From Lojkania enalia (lineage: Eukaryota; Ascomycota; Dothideomycetes; Pleosporales), in NCBI GenBank assembly GCA_010094045.1, contig ML986771.1, positions 1-64,000 on the forward strand: a stretch of DNA of 64,000 nt. Reading direction: 5' to 3'. The position numbers and the translations under genes are program-made. The notes under the pieces were generated by a model. The model saw only the letters and a list, made by a program, of their open reading frames with translations, searched no databases and was not told the origin of the DNA. Shown piece by piece: positions 36,340-47,787 of this stretch. Within the stretch, counting starts at the first letter, position 1, and each line of letters opens with the position of its first letter.

Positions 36340-39043
36340 GATAAATTTAATTAATTTTAGATAACTAGCGCTCTATTTATAGCCCCTATACTACTTAATA
36401 ATATCTTTAACCTTCTCGCCTTAATAGATAATAGCTGTAACTTATATATAATAGTTGAGAAAAGGATTATACGAAAGGTTAGACTAGAATATCTCTACCT
36501 CCCAACGCTATTAATAGCCTTATTATTTAGCGACTTCTCGGCTGGAATTATTAAGGAGGTAGCTATTATCAACTTACTAGATATAGGTAGAAGTCGGGTA
36601 GGTCTAGGTCAGGTATTTACTTACGTAGTTTTAAGAATAGAAGAAGATTATAGTATAATCTTAGGACGTCTATAGAGGTAAAGTAAAGATATAATTATTA
36701 ACTTAAAAACGGAAATCCTATATATTTATAGAACGGGGGTAATTGTATAAAACTAGGAGCTTTAAAAGTAGTAACATACGGCTAATATTACCTAAGTCTT
36801 AGTATATACTTTCTCTACTATAGTAAAACTCTATAGGAGACGCCTATAAGATTCTCTTACTAAGCTACCCTATATTTTTACCGTTAGTATAGCCGATATT
36901 TAGAAAGCTCTAGAAAATAAGCTGAAGATAGACCCTCGTATAAAACTCCCTAAGAAATATATATAGTAGCTCCGTACCTTTAATTAATAAGAAGCTAATA
37001 AGCTACCGCTTTTAAGACTAGGAGTAGACTATATAATTAAGCTGGAAGGAAAAGATAGAAGCCCTCTAAGGATCCCCTTGGGTCTTTTATATAGAATATT
37101 ATAGGAGATACTCCTTATCCTTTAAAAGGCCCTAATAGAGCTCCTTAATAAAGAATTTATTCGGGTTAGCAACTCCCTAGCTATAGTACCGGTCCTATTT
37201 ATACGAAAACTAGGGGGTAGCTTCTACTTCTATATTAACTACCACGCCCTAAACGCTATTATATAGAAAGACTACTACCCTCTACCTCTAATCCGAGAAA
37301 CGCTAAATTAAATTAGTTGAGCTAAGTAGTTTATAAAACTTAATATTATTACTATATTTAATAAGATCCGAATTAAAGAAGGAGACGAGTAGAAGATAGT
37401 ATTTACAACCTACTATAGTTTATATAAGTAGCTAGTTATACTCTTTAGCTTTATAAATACTCTAAGTATCTTCCAATAGTATATTAATCGTATAATCTAG
37501 GAGTATTTAAGCGACTTTATCTCGGTATACTTAGATAATATTCTTATATATATAGACGGTTCTCTATAAGACTATTAGTATTACGTTAAAGTAATCTTTT
37601 AAAAGCTAATAGATGCTAGCCTCTAATTTAATATTAATAAGTATAAATTTAAGGTCCGTATAATAAAATATCTTAACTTTATTATTAATATAGAAAAAGA
37701 TATCTAAATAGACCTATAGAAAGTTAAGGTAATTTAGGACTAGGAAGCGCTTATATTAGTTTACAGTATATAGAGCTTTTTAGACTTTATAAACTTCTAC
37801 CGCTAGTTTATTAAGGAATTTTCTAAAGTAGTTACTCTATTAATAGTTCTTATTTAAAGGAAATAAGAGAAGAAATAGTTTTAACTTAATAATTAGGTAC
37901 TTACTACCTTTAATTACTTAAAGTAATACTTCGTATAAGCGCTAGTATTAGTCTAATATAACCCTAAAGGAGAAACAATTCTAGAGTATAATACCTCTAG
38001 TTAGTATACTAGAGGTATATTATTATAATATAATAATAAAGGAGTTTTATAACCTGTTACTTTTATATTAAAGTAAATACTTCCTATAGAGTATAACTAC
38101 ATAATCTATAATAAGGAATTATTAGCAGTTATATAATGCCTTAAAGAATAGAAGAAGTTCTTAAAACTATTTATATACTTTACAGTTTATATAGATTATT
38201 ACAACCTAAAATACTTTACTAAAGTATAGAGGTTCTTTAAATACTAGGTAAGGTAGATAGTATTCTTTACCCAGTTTAACTTCTAGTTTAAATATAGCTA
38301 GGTAAGCTTAATATTCTAGTTAATACTCTCTTATATCACGATTAGGATCTTCTAAAAGAAGCTAATAATAAGTAGATCTAGAAAAGGATTAGCTAACTCT
38401 TTAGACCGTTTAATTTTAAGAATAGAGTTTATACAGCTCTTATATAAATTAGAAACTAGCATACTAAAGATACTCTTAATAATTAGATAGAGGTAGTTAC
38501 CCCGGAAGACTCTATATTAGGGGAGGAATTTATAGACGAAGGGGAGTCTATAACTAAAATATTATATAAAGAGTAGTAAATACTAATAGAGACCTTATAG
38601 TAAAATACCTAAAAAAAAGATAAAACGTATACTACACTTCTCTATACTATTAAAATAGAGGAGAGAATACTTCTAAAAACCCTCTATTACCTTAGAATTA
38701 GTCTATCTAACCTCTTAGTTCTAGGAGATAGATTAATATAGAGAGAACGTGCTTAAGTTTCTAAGAGCGAGCTACTTCGTATAAAGCTAATCTAAGAAAC
38801 TTATAACTCTTACTTAACTAGCTACCCTAGTAAGAATATTATAATCGGGTTAATATTACAATACTACTTTTAGCCTAGAATAGTAGCGGATATTAAACGC
38901 TTTATACGAAATTACTACTCTTATAGTAGAAATACAGTTTAGCGTTCTAGAAAAAAAGGCCTACTATATCCTCTTCTAGTCCCTAAGAGGGTATAGTTAG
39001 AAATTTTAATAGACTATATTATTAACTTACTAAGAACTATATA
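36340..39043 (+). pseudogene. LTR2 pol: protease, reverse transcriptase, RNase H, integrase start
   Basis: Reverse transcriptase about 36990-37570 with PLRIPLGLLYR, FYFYINYHALN and the polymerase motif YLDNILIYI near 37527-37553. RNase H about 37900-38200. Integrase N-terminal half from about 38750 to the F insertion, continuing at 45486-46560. Stops TAA/TAG. Confidence 0.72.
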
Positions 39044-39779
39044 ATATATTCTACTATTGAAGCGGCCAAACTATCGAAGTAGCTACTTTTTCTTAGTATT
39101 ATAAATACTATATATAAACTATAATAAATCTACAACGCGACCTTCTATTAATTTAATAAGAAGGTAGAATTGAGCTTATCTTATAGACGTATAAATTAGG
39201 CCAGTTTAAGAGCGTATAACGCGTTACTATAGCTATTAACATATAATATTAACAACTCTCTACTCGACTTTACAGAATTACGTTTCGCCTTTATATACAA
39301 CTAAATTGCTAGAAGCTTATAATAACCGAAGAATAAACAATTGTATAATATATTCTTAACCTTAATTTACGAGGATTTACGCCCCAGCTATATAAAGTAG
39401 CAGATATAGTAGATAAACTATTAGGCGTATATAGTAGAATATCTATAGAAAAGAATTAGTTTAAACGATTTATAGCGCGTATAGATAAGTTTAAAACAGC
39501 TTTTAATCGAGTAAAGGATTACTAAAGAATAAAATAAGAGAATTTAGAGGTTATTAACATATGGTTTAAACTTATATAGAATATAATTGCGAAATATAGT
39601 ATATATAATAATAATATCTACAACTTTAATAAGATAGGCTTTTAGATAGGTGTTATTAGTATTATAAGAGTTGTTATAAGTTTAGAATATTATATAAGAT
39701 CTACTCTTATATAGCTAGATAATCGCGAGTAGGTTATAGTTATCTAGAGTATTTATACTACTACGTATATAACCCTACT

Positions 39780-39829
39780 NNNNNNNNNNNNNNNNNNNNN
39801 NNNNNNNNNNNNNNNNNNNNNNNNNNNNN
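39780..39829. other. Assembly gap of 50 N
   Basis: Fifty undetermined bases inside the F transposase. By comparison with the 1.85-kb sister elements, the real missing piece is probably several hundred bases, so 50 is likely a placeholder. Confidence 0.95.
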
Positions 39830-40063
39830 AGTATAGTATTATATAGCGAGGGATCTTTATATATAGCTGCTGAAGTATTTATAAACTCTTAGCCCTTTAA
39901 GAAGACTCGTAGTACTAATACTTAAGAAAGGGCTTAACCAGCTTAATACTACTATACTAACTGTAGTAAGACTGGATATAACGCTCGTACGTGCTAAAAG
40001 GATAGTAGGGAAAATTTTAAATTAGATAAAAGTATATTATATATAGAATCTCTTATTAGTATT

Positions 40064-40188
40064 TATTACGGCTAAGCTATTTACAGTTAGCCCCTTAGCA
40101 GGTCTAAGGATATATATATAGTATGTCTCGCATTTCTAGTTAATAGACGTAGTTTTCTAATCCTTATTAGAGCTAGCTAGTTCTAACA
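40064..40188 (+). repeat. Copia 5' LTR, 125 bp
   Basis: Pairs with 45265-45389 at equal length. Starts TATTACGGCTAAGC and ends TTCTAACA. Confidence 0.88.
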
Positions 40189-40369
40189 GTTATAAGCCCG
40201 GAAGCCTTTTAACTACTACTACGTTCTATATAGATAGACTAGAGCTAATTAATATAGGCTTAGTTAATTATATCTCGTTTATTAAGACTTTAGTTACCTC
40301 AACGTTGCTAGGCTAGCTAGGAAGCTAGAGAGCTTAGAACTAGTTATAGTAGAGACCTCAATAGATTAA

Positions 40370-43300
40370 CGCGATATAGTATATTAAAAAGATAATAGAA
40401 TTAGACCTACTTATTACTAAGGCTACGGTTATTCTTAATAAGCTAGAGTACTAGACGTAGTAGCTATTTCTGCGGAAGGATAGCGCGGACTAGAACCAGC
40501 TCTAGAAATACGTAGACCTAGACCTTAGTAAGGAGCTAGTCCTTTAACTAAATGCTAAAAAGCTGATTAAGAAGTAGTTCGGAGATTTCTATAGGATAGA
40601 CAGTAATACTAAGGTAGTAGATACTAAAGTAGATATTATAGATCTAACTAATTAAGAATTAGCAAGATATAAAGCCTAATATAGGACGTATAGCTGTAGT
40701 AAGGCGCGGTAGCTGTAGAAAGAGAAGGCTCTTAGAGAATTCACGCAGGAGATATCGAGGACGATAGCAGCTCGATATATCTATCTAATTGCAGACTATA
40801 AAACTGTATATAATCGACTGTAGACTCTTAAGAAGTATCTCTACCTAAGTAAAGTTAAGCGTAGTATATAACTGTAGGCTCGATACTAGACGCTTAAGAT
40901 ATAACTAAGAAAGGGGAACCTGGATACCTGGTTTAAGGATTAGCTTAAAACGACGCGCGTTATAAGCCTAGTAAGTATACTAGAAGTGCAGGAGAATCGA
41001 GCTTAGTAGAACTTTATTCTCGCAGTTAAGAGCTTAAATGATAGCTGGGCAGCAAATAAGCTATCGCTGCTCATTAAGTCTAAAGTAGATAATAGGCTAT
41101 ATACGAATATCTCAGACCTAGTAGCACAGTATACGTTATACTATTGTCGTACTAGACCGGTTATATTAGAGCTAGGGACGTTCGCAACGCTTAGTATTAT
41201 ATTATAGCAACTATAGTAGTCGCAGTAAACTAATAGCAGCTAGAAACTTTAGTAATTAAAATAGATAGTCTACCTCTACGGAGATAGTTATAAATTTAAG
41301 TAGTATCTATATATTAACTTAGTACTACGCCTATTAGGCTGGTAGCCAGATTAAGATATTAAGCAGAGATTCTAGGAGTTTAGGATATTAAGATCTTCTA
41401 GGTTAAAGGTGCTCTATAATACTAAGAAGCGACTAGTAGTATTAGTAGGCTTTATAGGCTCTGTAATAGTTTTAGCGCTAGTACTAAGTATAATAAAAAG
41501 ATAGAATAACGGGCGTTAACTATTAGGACTAGCTGCGATAGTAGCTCTAAACTTAAGTCGATTAGTAAGCTCTATAGCAGCTTTAGCTCTACAGCTTAGA
41601 GCTATACAGGCTAAGTAGTATTAGTATTAGCTATCGCTGCTTAATAGATAGATTATAGACCCTAGCTCAAATACCTATATTATTAATAGCAAGTTTTATA
41701 GCTGGAGAATAATACAGCAGCCTGGACTAGACAACTACGTATATATAGGGGGACAGCTACTGCTAATTTGAGAATAGGAAGAAGTCTAGCTATAGGTGTA
41801 GACGCCTGCTAGAATTAAGACTATCCTGCTCTTATACGTAGTATATATTCTAGAGATATTTACGAGTATAGTTAGTCTCTTACGCTACAGTATAGTAGGG
41901 ATCTATTTTAACTTAGGACGAGACTATCTATATTAGATAGATCTATTAAATATTATATACTATCTTAAGCGTACGTCTAGATATTAGCTAATAGATATAG
42001 AGGATAGTATATAACTATCTCTATCAGTATATACAGCGCAGTATAGACCGAGGCCTTCCTATACAGCTTGTAAGTAGCTAGAACTTACACCCGTGTAAGC
42101 TTATAGGGTATTTAGCTATACTAGCTAGAAGGTAGTTACTTATCTACCTACTTATATTAACGGGCTTAAGTTAATTAAGCAGTAGTAGTAGAGAAATTAA
42201 GCTCTAAAGTAGATAGAATACGCCGTCTACATCTAGTCTAAGCTTTATAAGATAGTAAGTAGGAGAGCTCCTTAAGAACCAGCCCAGGGACTATTCGAGA
42301 GACTAGGGATAGATTTAGTCCAAATACGCAATTGGTTAGAGCGCTGCTATAATAGAGACTTCTAGATGTTCTATATAGTCTACTAGTATAGTAGGTAGTA
42401 TAAGGCCTACTACCTGCCGAACAAGAATGCGATAATACTATAACATATAGTATAGAGATTATTAGTTAAGCTTAAAGCTCAGTTTAACGCGCAGGTTAAA
42501 GCTATTAGGCTTAATAGCAAGCGCAGATATTCTAAGATACTTAATATCTTTAAGGACCTAGAAATTTTAGTAGAACTACAAGTAGAGTATACTAAGGAGT
42601 AGAATAGTCTAATAGAGAGAGTAGGGCAGTCGCTAGTCGTACGGGGAAGAGCTATAAGGATAGACGCAGGGCTACTAATAGAGGTATTAAACGAGTGCCT
42701 GCTCTTAGCAGTCTATCTCCTTAATCGTACACTAACCGAAGCTCTAGACTAGTATACCCTATATAAGGTAATACGCGGAACTAGACTATTAGTAGCTTAT
42801 CTTAGCGTGCTAGAAGCTAAAGTATATATCCTAAATTATTACCTATATTAGAAAGAGAAGCTATAATCTCATATACTGATTAGACGCCTTATAAGATATA
42901 ACTCTATAAATATCTATCGCATCTAGATGCTAGAACTAGATAGAGTTATTAGGACTAGAGATATTATCCTACTACCTACAGAATCGCATGAAGATCTTAT
43001 CTTTCCGGACAAGTAGATACTGCGTCTAGCAGCTGCAGTATTTAATATTAAGGAGAGCTATAAGCTAAATAATATAGAGCTTAAATAGATGCTAGATTAA
43101 TTAACTCCTCAATTACGCAAGGAGATGTTAGATAATAAACTCGAGCAGCAGATTAAGCAGCAGCTTAAGTAGGAGCTAGGTCAGTAATAATTAAGTAAGC
43201 TAGCTAGAGTAGAGCATCCAGCAGTTAGTAGTATTATAATACTAGAAGACACCCTAGAACCGCGTAGTTAAGACGATCGCGACAAGCATCTAGAGGTAAT

Positions 43301-45130
43301 AACTAGCCTCCCTAAGAGCTGGTATTAGATTAAGCTAGAAGTAGAGGCTCTAGACTAATAATTAAATAATACGAACAGACGCGACGAAATTAGTAGTTAG
43401 CTTAATACTAGAAATATTATAGAAACTAAAACTTATAGAACACCCCGCATATACTATATAGCATTTATAGAAGCGTTACAGCAGAAGATGAGTAGTAATA
43501 TACTAGCTAATTAGCCCAGGATCAGTCTATATAGAGATTAGCTGCTACCTCTACTAAAGTAATGGAAGCAGCTTAAGAGGTATCTATTTAGAATCGAATT
43601 TAAGAAAGTAGTAATAGTAGAGCTTTAGAGCTGCCGCAGTAAGGGCTGTCTAGTTTATATAATAGAGACTAGAGCTAGTATATAGCTAGAGATTAAGCTT
43701 CTACCGCTAATATAGGTATTTACATACAAATTCGATAAGAATAGATATCTATATAAGTTTAAAGCTAGGCTAGTTGTTAGAAGAGACCTATAGTAGGACT
43801 GGGGAGATATATATGCAGCTACTCTAGCAGCACGAGTATTTTAATTCCTAGTTACTCTAGCAGCAGCTTTTAGACTACACGCCTATTAATACGATATTAC
43901 CAACGCTTTCTTAAATACACTACTAGATAGACTAATATATACCTACACGCTAGAAGGATTTATATAGGAACTAGGTAAGCTGCTAGAGATGAGGAAAGCT
44001 CTCTATAGCCTGAGAGATACTCCTCTACTCTAGTATAAGTACCTTAAGAGCTCGCTGCTTAAACTAGAACTATAGCTAATCTAGGAGGTCCTATATCTAT
44101 TTAGAAGTAAAAGCCTAATAGTATTCTTCTACGTTAACAATATAGTTATTCTAGTCTACCTAAACTACTTTACTATATATTAGCAATTTAAAGCAGGCTT
44201 AAAATTATAGTATAAGCTATACTTACTTAAACAGCTCTAGTAGTTCCTAAGAATTAGAATAGTTCGAGACTAAGATGCAGGTAGAATCTAGCTTAGTTAA
44301 GACTCGTTTATTAATAAGATCGCAGCTAAGTATAGACTGTAGAAGTAGGGGTAGAGAAACTATCCTACAGTACCTCTAGTCGATAACTACCTAGTATTAA
44401 GTATAGAAGAGCTAAACTATTAGAGAACTAGATATTATTAGCAGCTAGTCGGATCTCTAGGATATCTAGTAGTCTATACACGCCCAGACATCTTAAGAGT
44501 TTACTTAACTCTAGTAACCTATCTTAAAAATCTAGGATAGAGTTATATTCGAGTAGTAGAGCACGTCTGGAGATATATAATTAGCACGAGAGGGCTAGGC
44601 TTATAAATATCTAGACTAGATTAAGAAAACGCAACCTACCTTAATAATAAGTATAAGCTACTATTTTATAGAGTATTAGATGCAGCATTTACAGATAATT
44701 AGAAAACGCGTTGCAGCTCGCAGGGCTACCTATTTAAGCTTTATAGCCTGCCTATTAATTAGAAAGCGATAATATAGCGCTCGGTTACTAAGTTAACAAC
44801 TAAGGCTGAGCTGCTAGCTCTATCCGTAGCAGGTAGTAAGCTGTAATAGTAGACCAGGGTCTTTAATCACGTAGGGTTTAGTATAGAAATAGTCCCCATA
44901 CTATTTTATAATAATCAGCAGACAGTAGATATTACTACTAAAGTAGTAGATAGACTATAGACTAGATTACATTATATAGACACTCATCAGATATAGATTC
45001 GACAAGAAGTTAAAGTAGGAAGGTTACAGGTTAGCTGGAAGCCGACGAACTAGATACCAGCAGATAGTTTTATAAAGGTACTGCCTAAGCAGAAGTACCT
45101 TACCTTTTTAAAGCAGCTCAGTCTTACAGA
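40370..45130 (+). pseudogene. Copia gag-pol polyprotein
   Basis: Nearly continuous plus-strand frame broken by TAG/TAA. Gag-like from about 40380. Integrase about 42080-42980 with EYTKEQNSLIER at about 42586-42621 (catalytic Glu region). Reverse transcriptase about 43540-44620 with YDITNAFLN (near 43889-43915) and YVNNIVILV (expected YVDDIVILV, both Asp lost). RNase H about 44660-45000 with the KLTTKAELLALS motif near 44793. C-terminal HYIDTHQ near 44968-44988. Classic fungal Ty1/copia. Inactive. Confidence 0.82.
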
Positions 45131-45264
45131 GGTACCTAGACTAGTTAACTAGAAGGTAGCTTTGCTATTCACTACAGCTGGGGGGGGTATATTATAGCTA
45201 TATAAAGGCACCTAGACTAGTTAACTAAAAGGTAGCTTTACTATTTACTACAGCTGGGGGGGTA
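45127..45264 (+). repeat. Tandem duplication across the copia polypurine tract
   Basis: An approximately 80-bp stretch starting ACCTAGACTAGTTAACTA and ending in a G-run plus the first bases of the 3' LTR occurs twice (about 45130-45208 and 45209-45264), with the polypurine tract GCTGGGGGGG in both copies. Confidence 0.7.
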
Positions 45265-45389
45265 TATTACAGCTAAGCTATTTATAGTTAGCCCCTTAGC
45301 AGGTCTAGAGATATATATATAGTATATCTCGCATTTCTAGTTAATAGACGCAGTTTTCTAATCCTTATTAGAGCCAGCTAGCTCTAATA
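45265..45389 (+). repeat. Copia 3' LTR, 125 bp
   Basis: Pairs with 40064-40188 and is followed by the GTATT target copy. Confidence 0.88.
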
Positions 45390-45485
45390 GTATTAAGTAA
45401 ATTAACTTTTTATATATAGTATTTGTTGTGCTAAGAAAAAGTAGCTACTTTAATAGTTTAGCTGCTTTAATAGTAGAATACGTTA

Positions 45486-46560
45486 TAGTAATAAGTATAT
45501 CCTTATTATTATAAACCGTTTAAGTAAAAGAGTACTCTTTATTACCGTTCTAGACCTTAAGAGTTAAATATTAGCTAATAAGTTTATCGAGTATTTTATA
45601 GTACATCACAGGCTCCTATAAGTAATAGTCTCTAATAGAGGAGAGCAGTTTATATAAGGCGTATAAGTATATATCTATCGAATTTTTAAGATTAAATAAA
45701 GACTATTAATAGTATACTATCTAGAGACCGACGGAAGTATAAAGCGCATAAACTAGCTACTTAAAGAACTTCTCTACTACTATTATAACTACTATTAGAA
45801 TAACTGGGATTTATAGCTACTACTAGCTTAGATTACTATTAGTACTAGAGACGCTTTCTCTACAAGAGTTAGCCTATTCTTTCTTACTTATAGCTATTAC
45901 CTAAACTTAGGAGAGTTTATATAACTAGAAGAGAAGCTGCTAATAGAGTAGTCTAGAAATCCTATTTACATAGTAAAATAGATTATTAGTAAACTAAAAA
46001 ACTGCGTCGAATTCGCGCAAGTAATAATAGCCTATATATAATAGTAGTAGTAAGAAATTTACAATCGTATAAGAGATCCTATACTATAATACTAATTAGA
46101 GGATAAAGTTTAGCTTAATATATGTAATATTAAAATAGACCTTATAAGGAATAAGAAGCTCTATAAACTCTATTAATAATATATAGTTAATAAGACTGTT
46201 AGATAAAATATATACCGACTAGACACCCTATTAGAAATTTATAACATCTTCTATACAACGCTACTTTACCCTATTATTTAAGACCCGTTACTAAGTTAAA
46301 TATAGAATAACTATTAACCAGCGCTAATCAGCATTAAAAACGAAGATAAATAGGAGCTTAAGAAAATCCAAGACGTACGAGTAATTAGTAAGAGAGGAGG
46401 TAGCCTAAAATAGCAGTTCCTTTATAAGTAGACTAGTTATACTACACTCTTATAGAACAACTAGAGCGACTATAAAGATATAATTACTCTAAGAGAATTT
46501 AAACGGGATATAAGGCGGAACTTTACTAAAGAACTACTTATCTATATAACTCAGTATTAG
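45486..46560 (+). pseudogene. LTR2 integrase, second half
   Basis: Plus-strand integrase core and C-terminus continuing from 39043 after the F insertion. A region near 45700-45760 corresponds to the conserved stretch before the catalytic Glu. It ends in a GAGGAG-rich stretch at 46561-46585 just before the 3' LTR, probably the polypurine tract. Confidence 0.65.
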
Positions 46561-46588
46561 AAGAAGAGGAGGAGGAGGAGGGGAATAT

Positions 46589-46790
46589 TATAAAGGTCCT
46601 AGCCTATAGCTTAGTCCTATTCCTGCGATGCTATAATAGTAGTTACTCTTATACGACCCTACACCTACCTAGACTAAAGTAAGTAAATAATACGTATCTT
46701 ACTACCGTGTACCTTCTCTTCTCTTTCTCTAGCTTTAATAATAATAGATTCTTATTATATCTAATCCTATTATATCTTTAAACCTTCTTA
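46589..46790 (+). repeat. LTR2 3' LTR, 202 bp
   Basis: Pairs with 34846-35047 and is followed by the CTCAG target copy. Confidence 0.86.
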
Positions 46791-46795
46791 CTCAG

Positions 46796-47249
46796 CTCTT
46801 AAAGAGTTTGTCTATAGATTCTCTAGTCTTCTTTATATTACCTTTATTCTCCAGCTAATTAGCTATAAATAGTTTAGCCTATACTAGTAGTATCTCTTCT
46901 ATATTTATTATTATAGCTAAGATCTTATCCTTATCTAAGAAGAAGGTTGTACTATTAAACCTAAAGTACAGCTCTATTAATATAAGAAAGGGGTTAATAT
47001 ATTCTTTCTTACTATTAAACTTCTTTAGTAAAGCTACCTTAGCTTATACTTACTATTTAGCTTTAGCTAGGTCGGCTCTAGTTATAGCTAGTTTATATTA
47101 CATCTATATAATATAGGTCTTCTATTCCTATACTTTTTATACTATAGTTTCTTCTAGGGCTTATAACTTTTAGGTTATTATAACTTAACTTTATAATGTA
47201 GTAGACATCTTTAGATAGTTTCTATTCTCTTAATATTAGGTAGTTATTA
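46796..47249 (-). pseudogene. LTR1 gag N-terminal part and leader
   Basis: Minus-strand continuation of the LTR1 gag beyond the LTR2 insertion, with a charged helical stretch. The primer-binding site should lie at the right edge against the 5' LTR. Confidence 0.5.
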
Positions 47250-47787
47250 TATTATTAACCTATATACTACTAGTATATATAATAACCGCTGTTGTAATTA
47301 TATATATACTAGGGCTTATTTATATTAGATTAATTAGAGGTAGTAACTTTAGTAAAGAGAGAGTATTAGGATCGCCGGTTCTTCGAATATAATAAGTATA
47401 TTTAGAAGTCTAATATAGTAATAAGATAAATCTATAAGAATAACTATATAGAACTTAATCTACTAAAAAAATCCTCCACCTTATATAGTTAGGTCTAAAA
47501 CCGCTAAGTCTAGCTTATTAGGTCTATTAGATCTGTTAGGTTTATCCTACTATACCTAATACTTCTACTATTATTACGTATATAGGTTGTACTATACCTT
47601 ATTATCTAGCTAATTATCTCTCTAGTTCTTACAGTCCTACTACTTACTATTTAAAGATTGGTTCCTAATATACTTCTACCTATTATTACCTTATTAGTCC
47701 TCGTCTAAATCGACCTATATAGTAGCTAATATTAGATTAAACCCTAGCTATAGAGGCGGTGCCTTTTAGTATTCTATATTTATAATA
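47250..47787 (-). repeat. LTR1 5' LTR, 538 bp
   Basis: Pairs with 28367-28904 and is followed by the TAAAG target copy at 47788-47792. Confidence 0.88.

Larger units (their letters stand above)
40064..45389 (+). mobile_element. Ty1/copia element, innermost of the nest
   Basis: LTRs of exactly 125 bp (40064-40188, 45265-45389) with a perfect GTATT target duplication (40059-40063, 45390-45394). About 5.3 kb, plus strand, in copia order: gag, integrase, reverse transcriptase, RNase H. It is the least RIP-mutated retroelement here, which fits its innermost position. Confidence 0.9.
39044..45483 (+). mobile_element. Fot1-like element F, inserted in LTR2 integrase
   Basis: TIRs share ATTCTACTATT and AAAGTAGCTACTTTTTCTTAG and are flanked by TA (39042-39043, 45484-45485). 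The plus-strand transposase N-terminus lies at about 39300-39779. After the assembly gap the C-terminus with a Cys/His-type cluster lies at 39830-40060. The copia element follows at 40064. A third TIR of this family ends at 58234. Confidence 0.78.
34846..46790 (+). mobile_element. Ty3/gypsy element LTR2, inserted in LTR1 gag
   Basis: LTRs of exactly 202 bp (34846-35047, 46589-46790), with target copies CTTAG (34841-34845) and CTCAG (46791-46795) differing by one C-to-T. Internal plus-strand gag-pol is interrupted by element F at 39044-45483. Without F the element is about 5.5 kb. RIP-inactivated. Confidence 0.88.
28367..47787 (-). mobile_element. Ty3/gypsy element LTR1, inserted in C
   Basis: Two LTRs of exactly 538 bp (28367-28904, 47250-47787) and a perfect 5-bp target duplication TAAAG (28362-28366, 47788-47792). 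Without LTR2 the element is about 7.5 kb. It is transcribed on the minus strand: gag at 46796-47249 and 33400-34840, reverse transcriptase about 31950-32700 and integrase about 29990-31200. RIP-inactivated. Confidence 0.9.
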
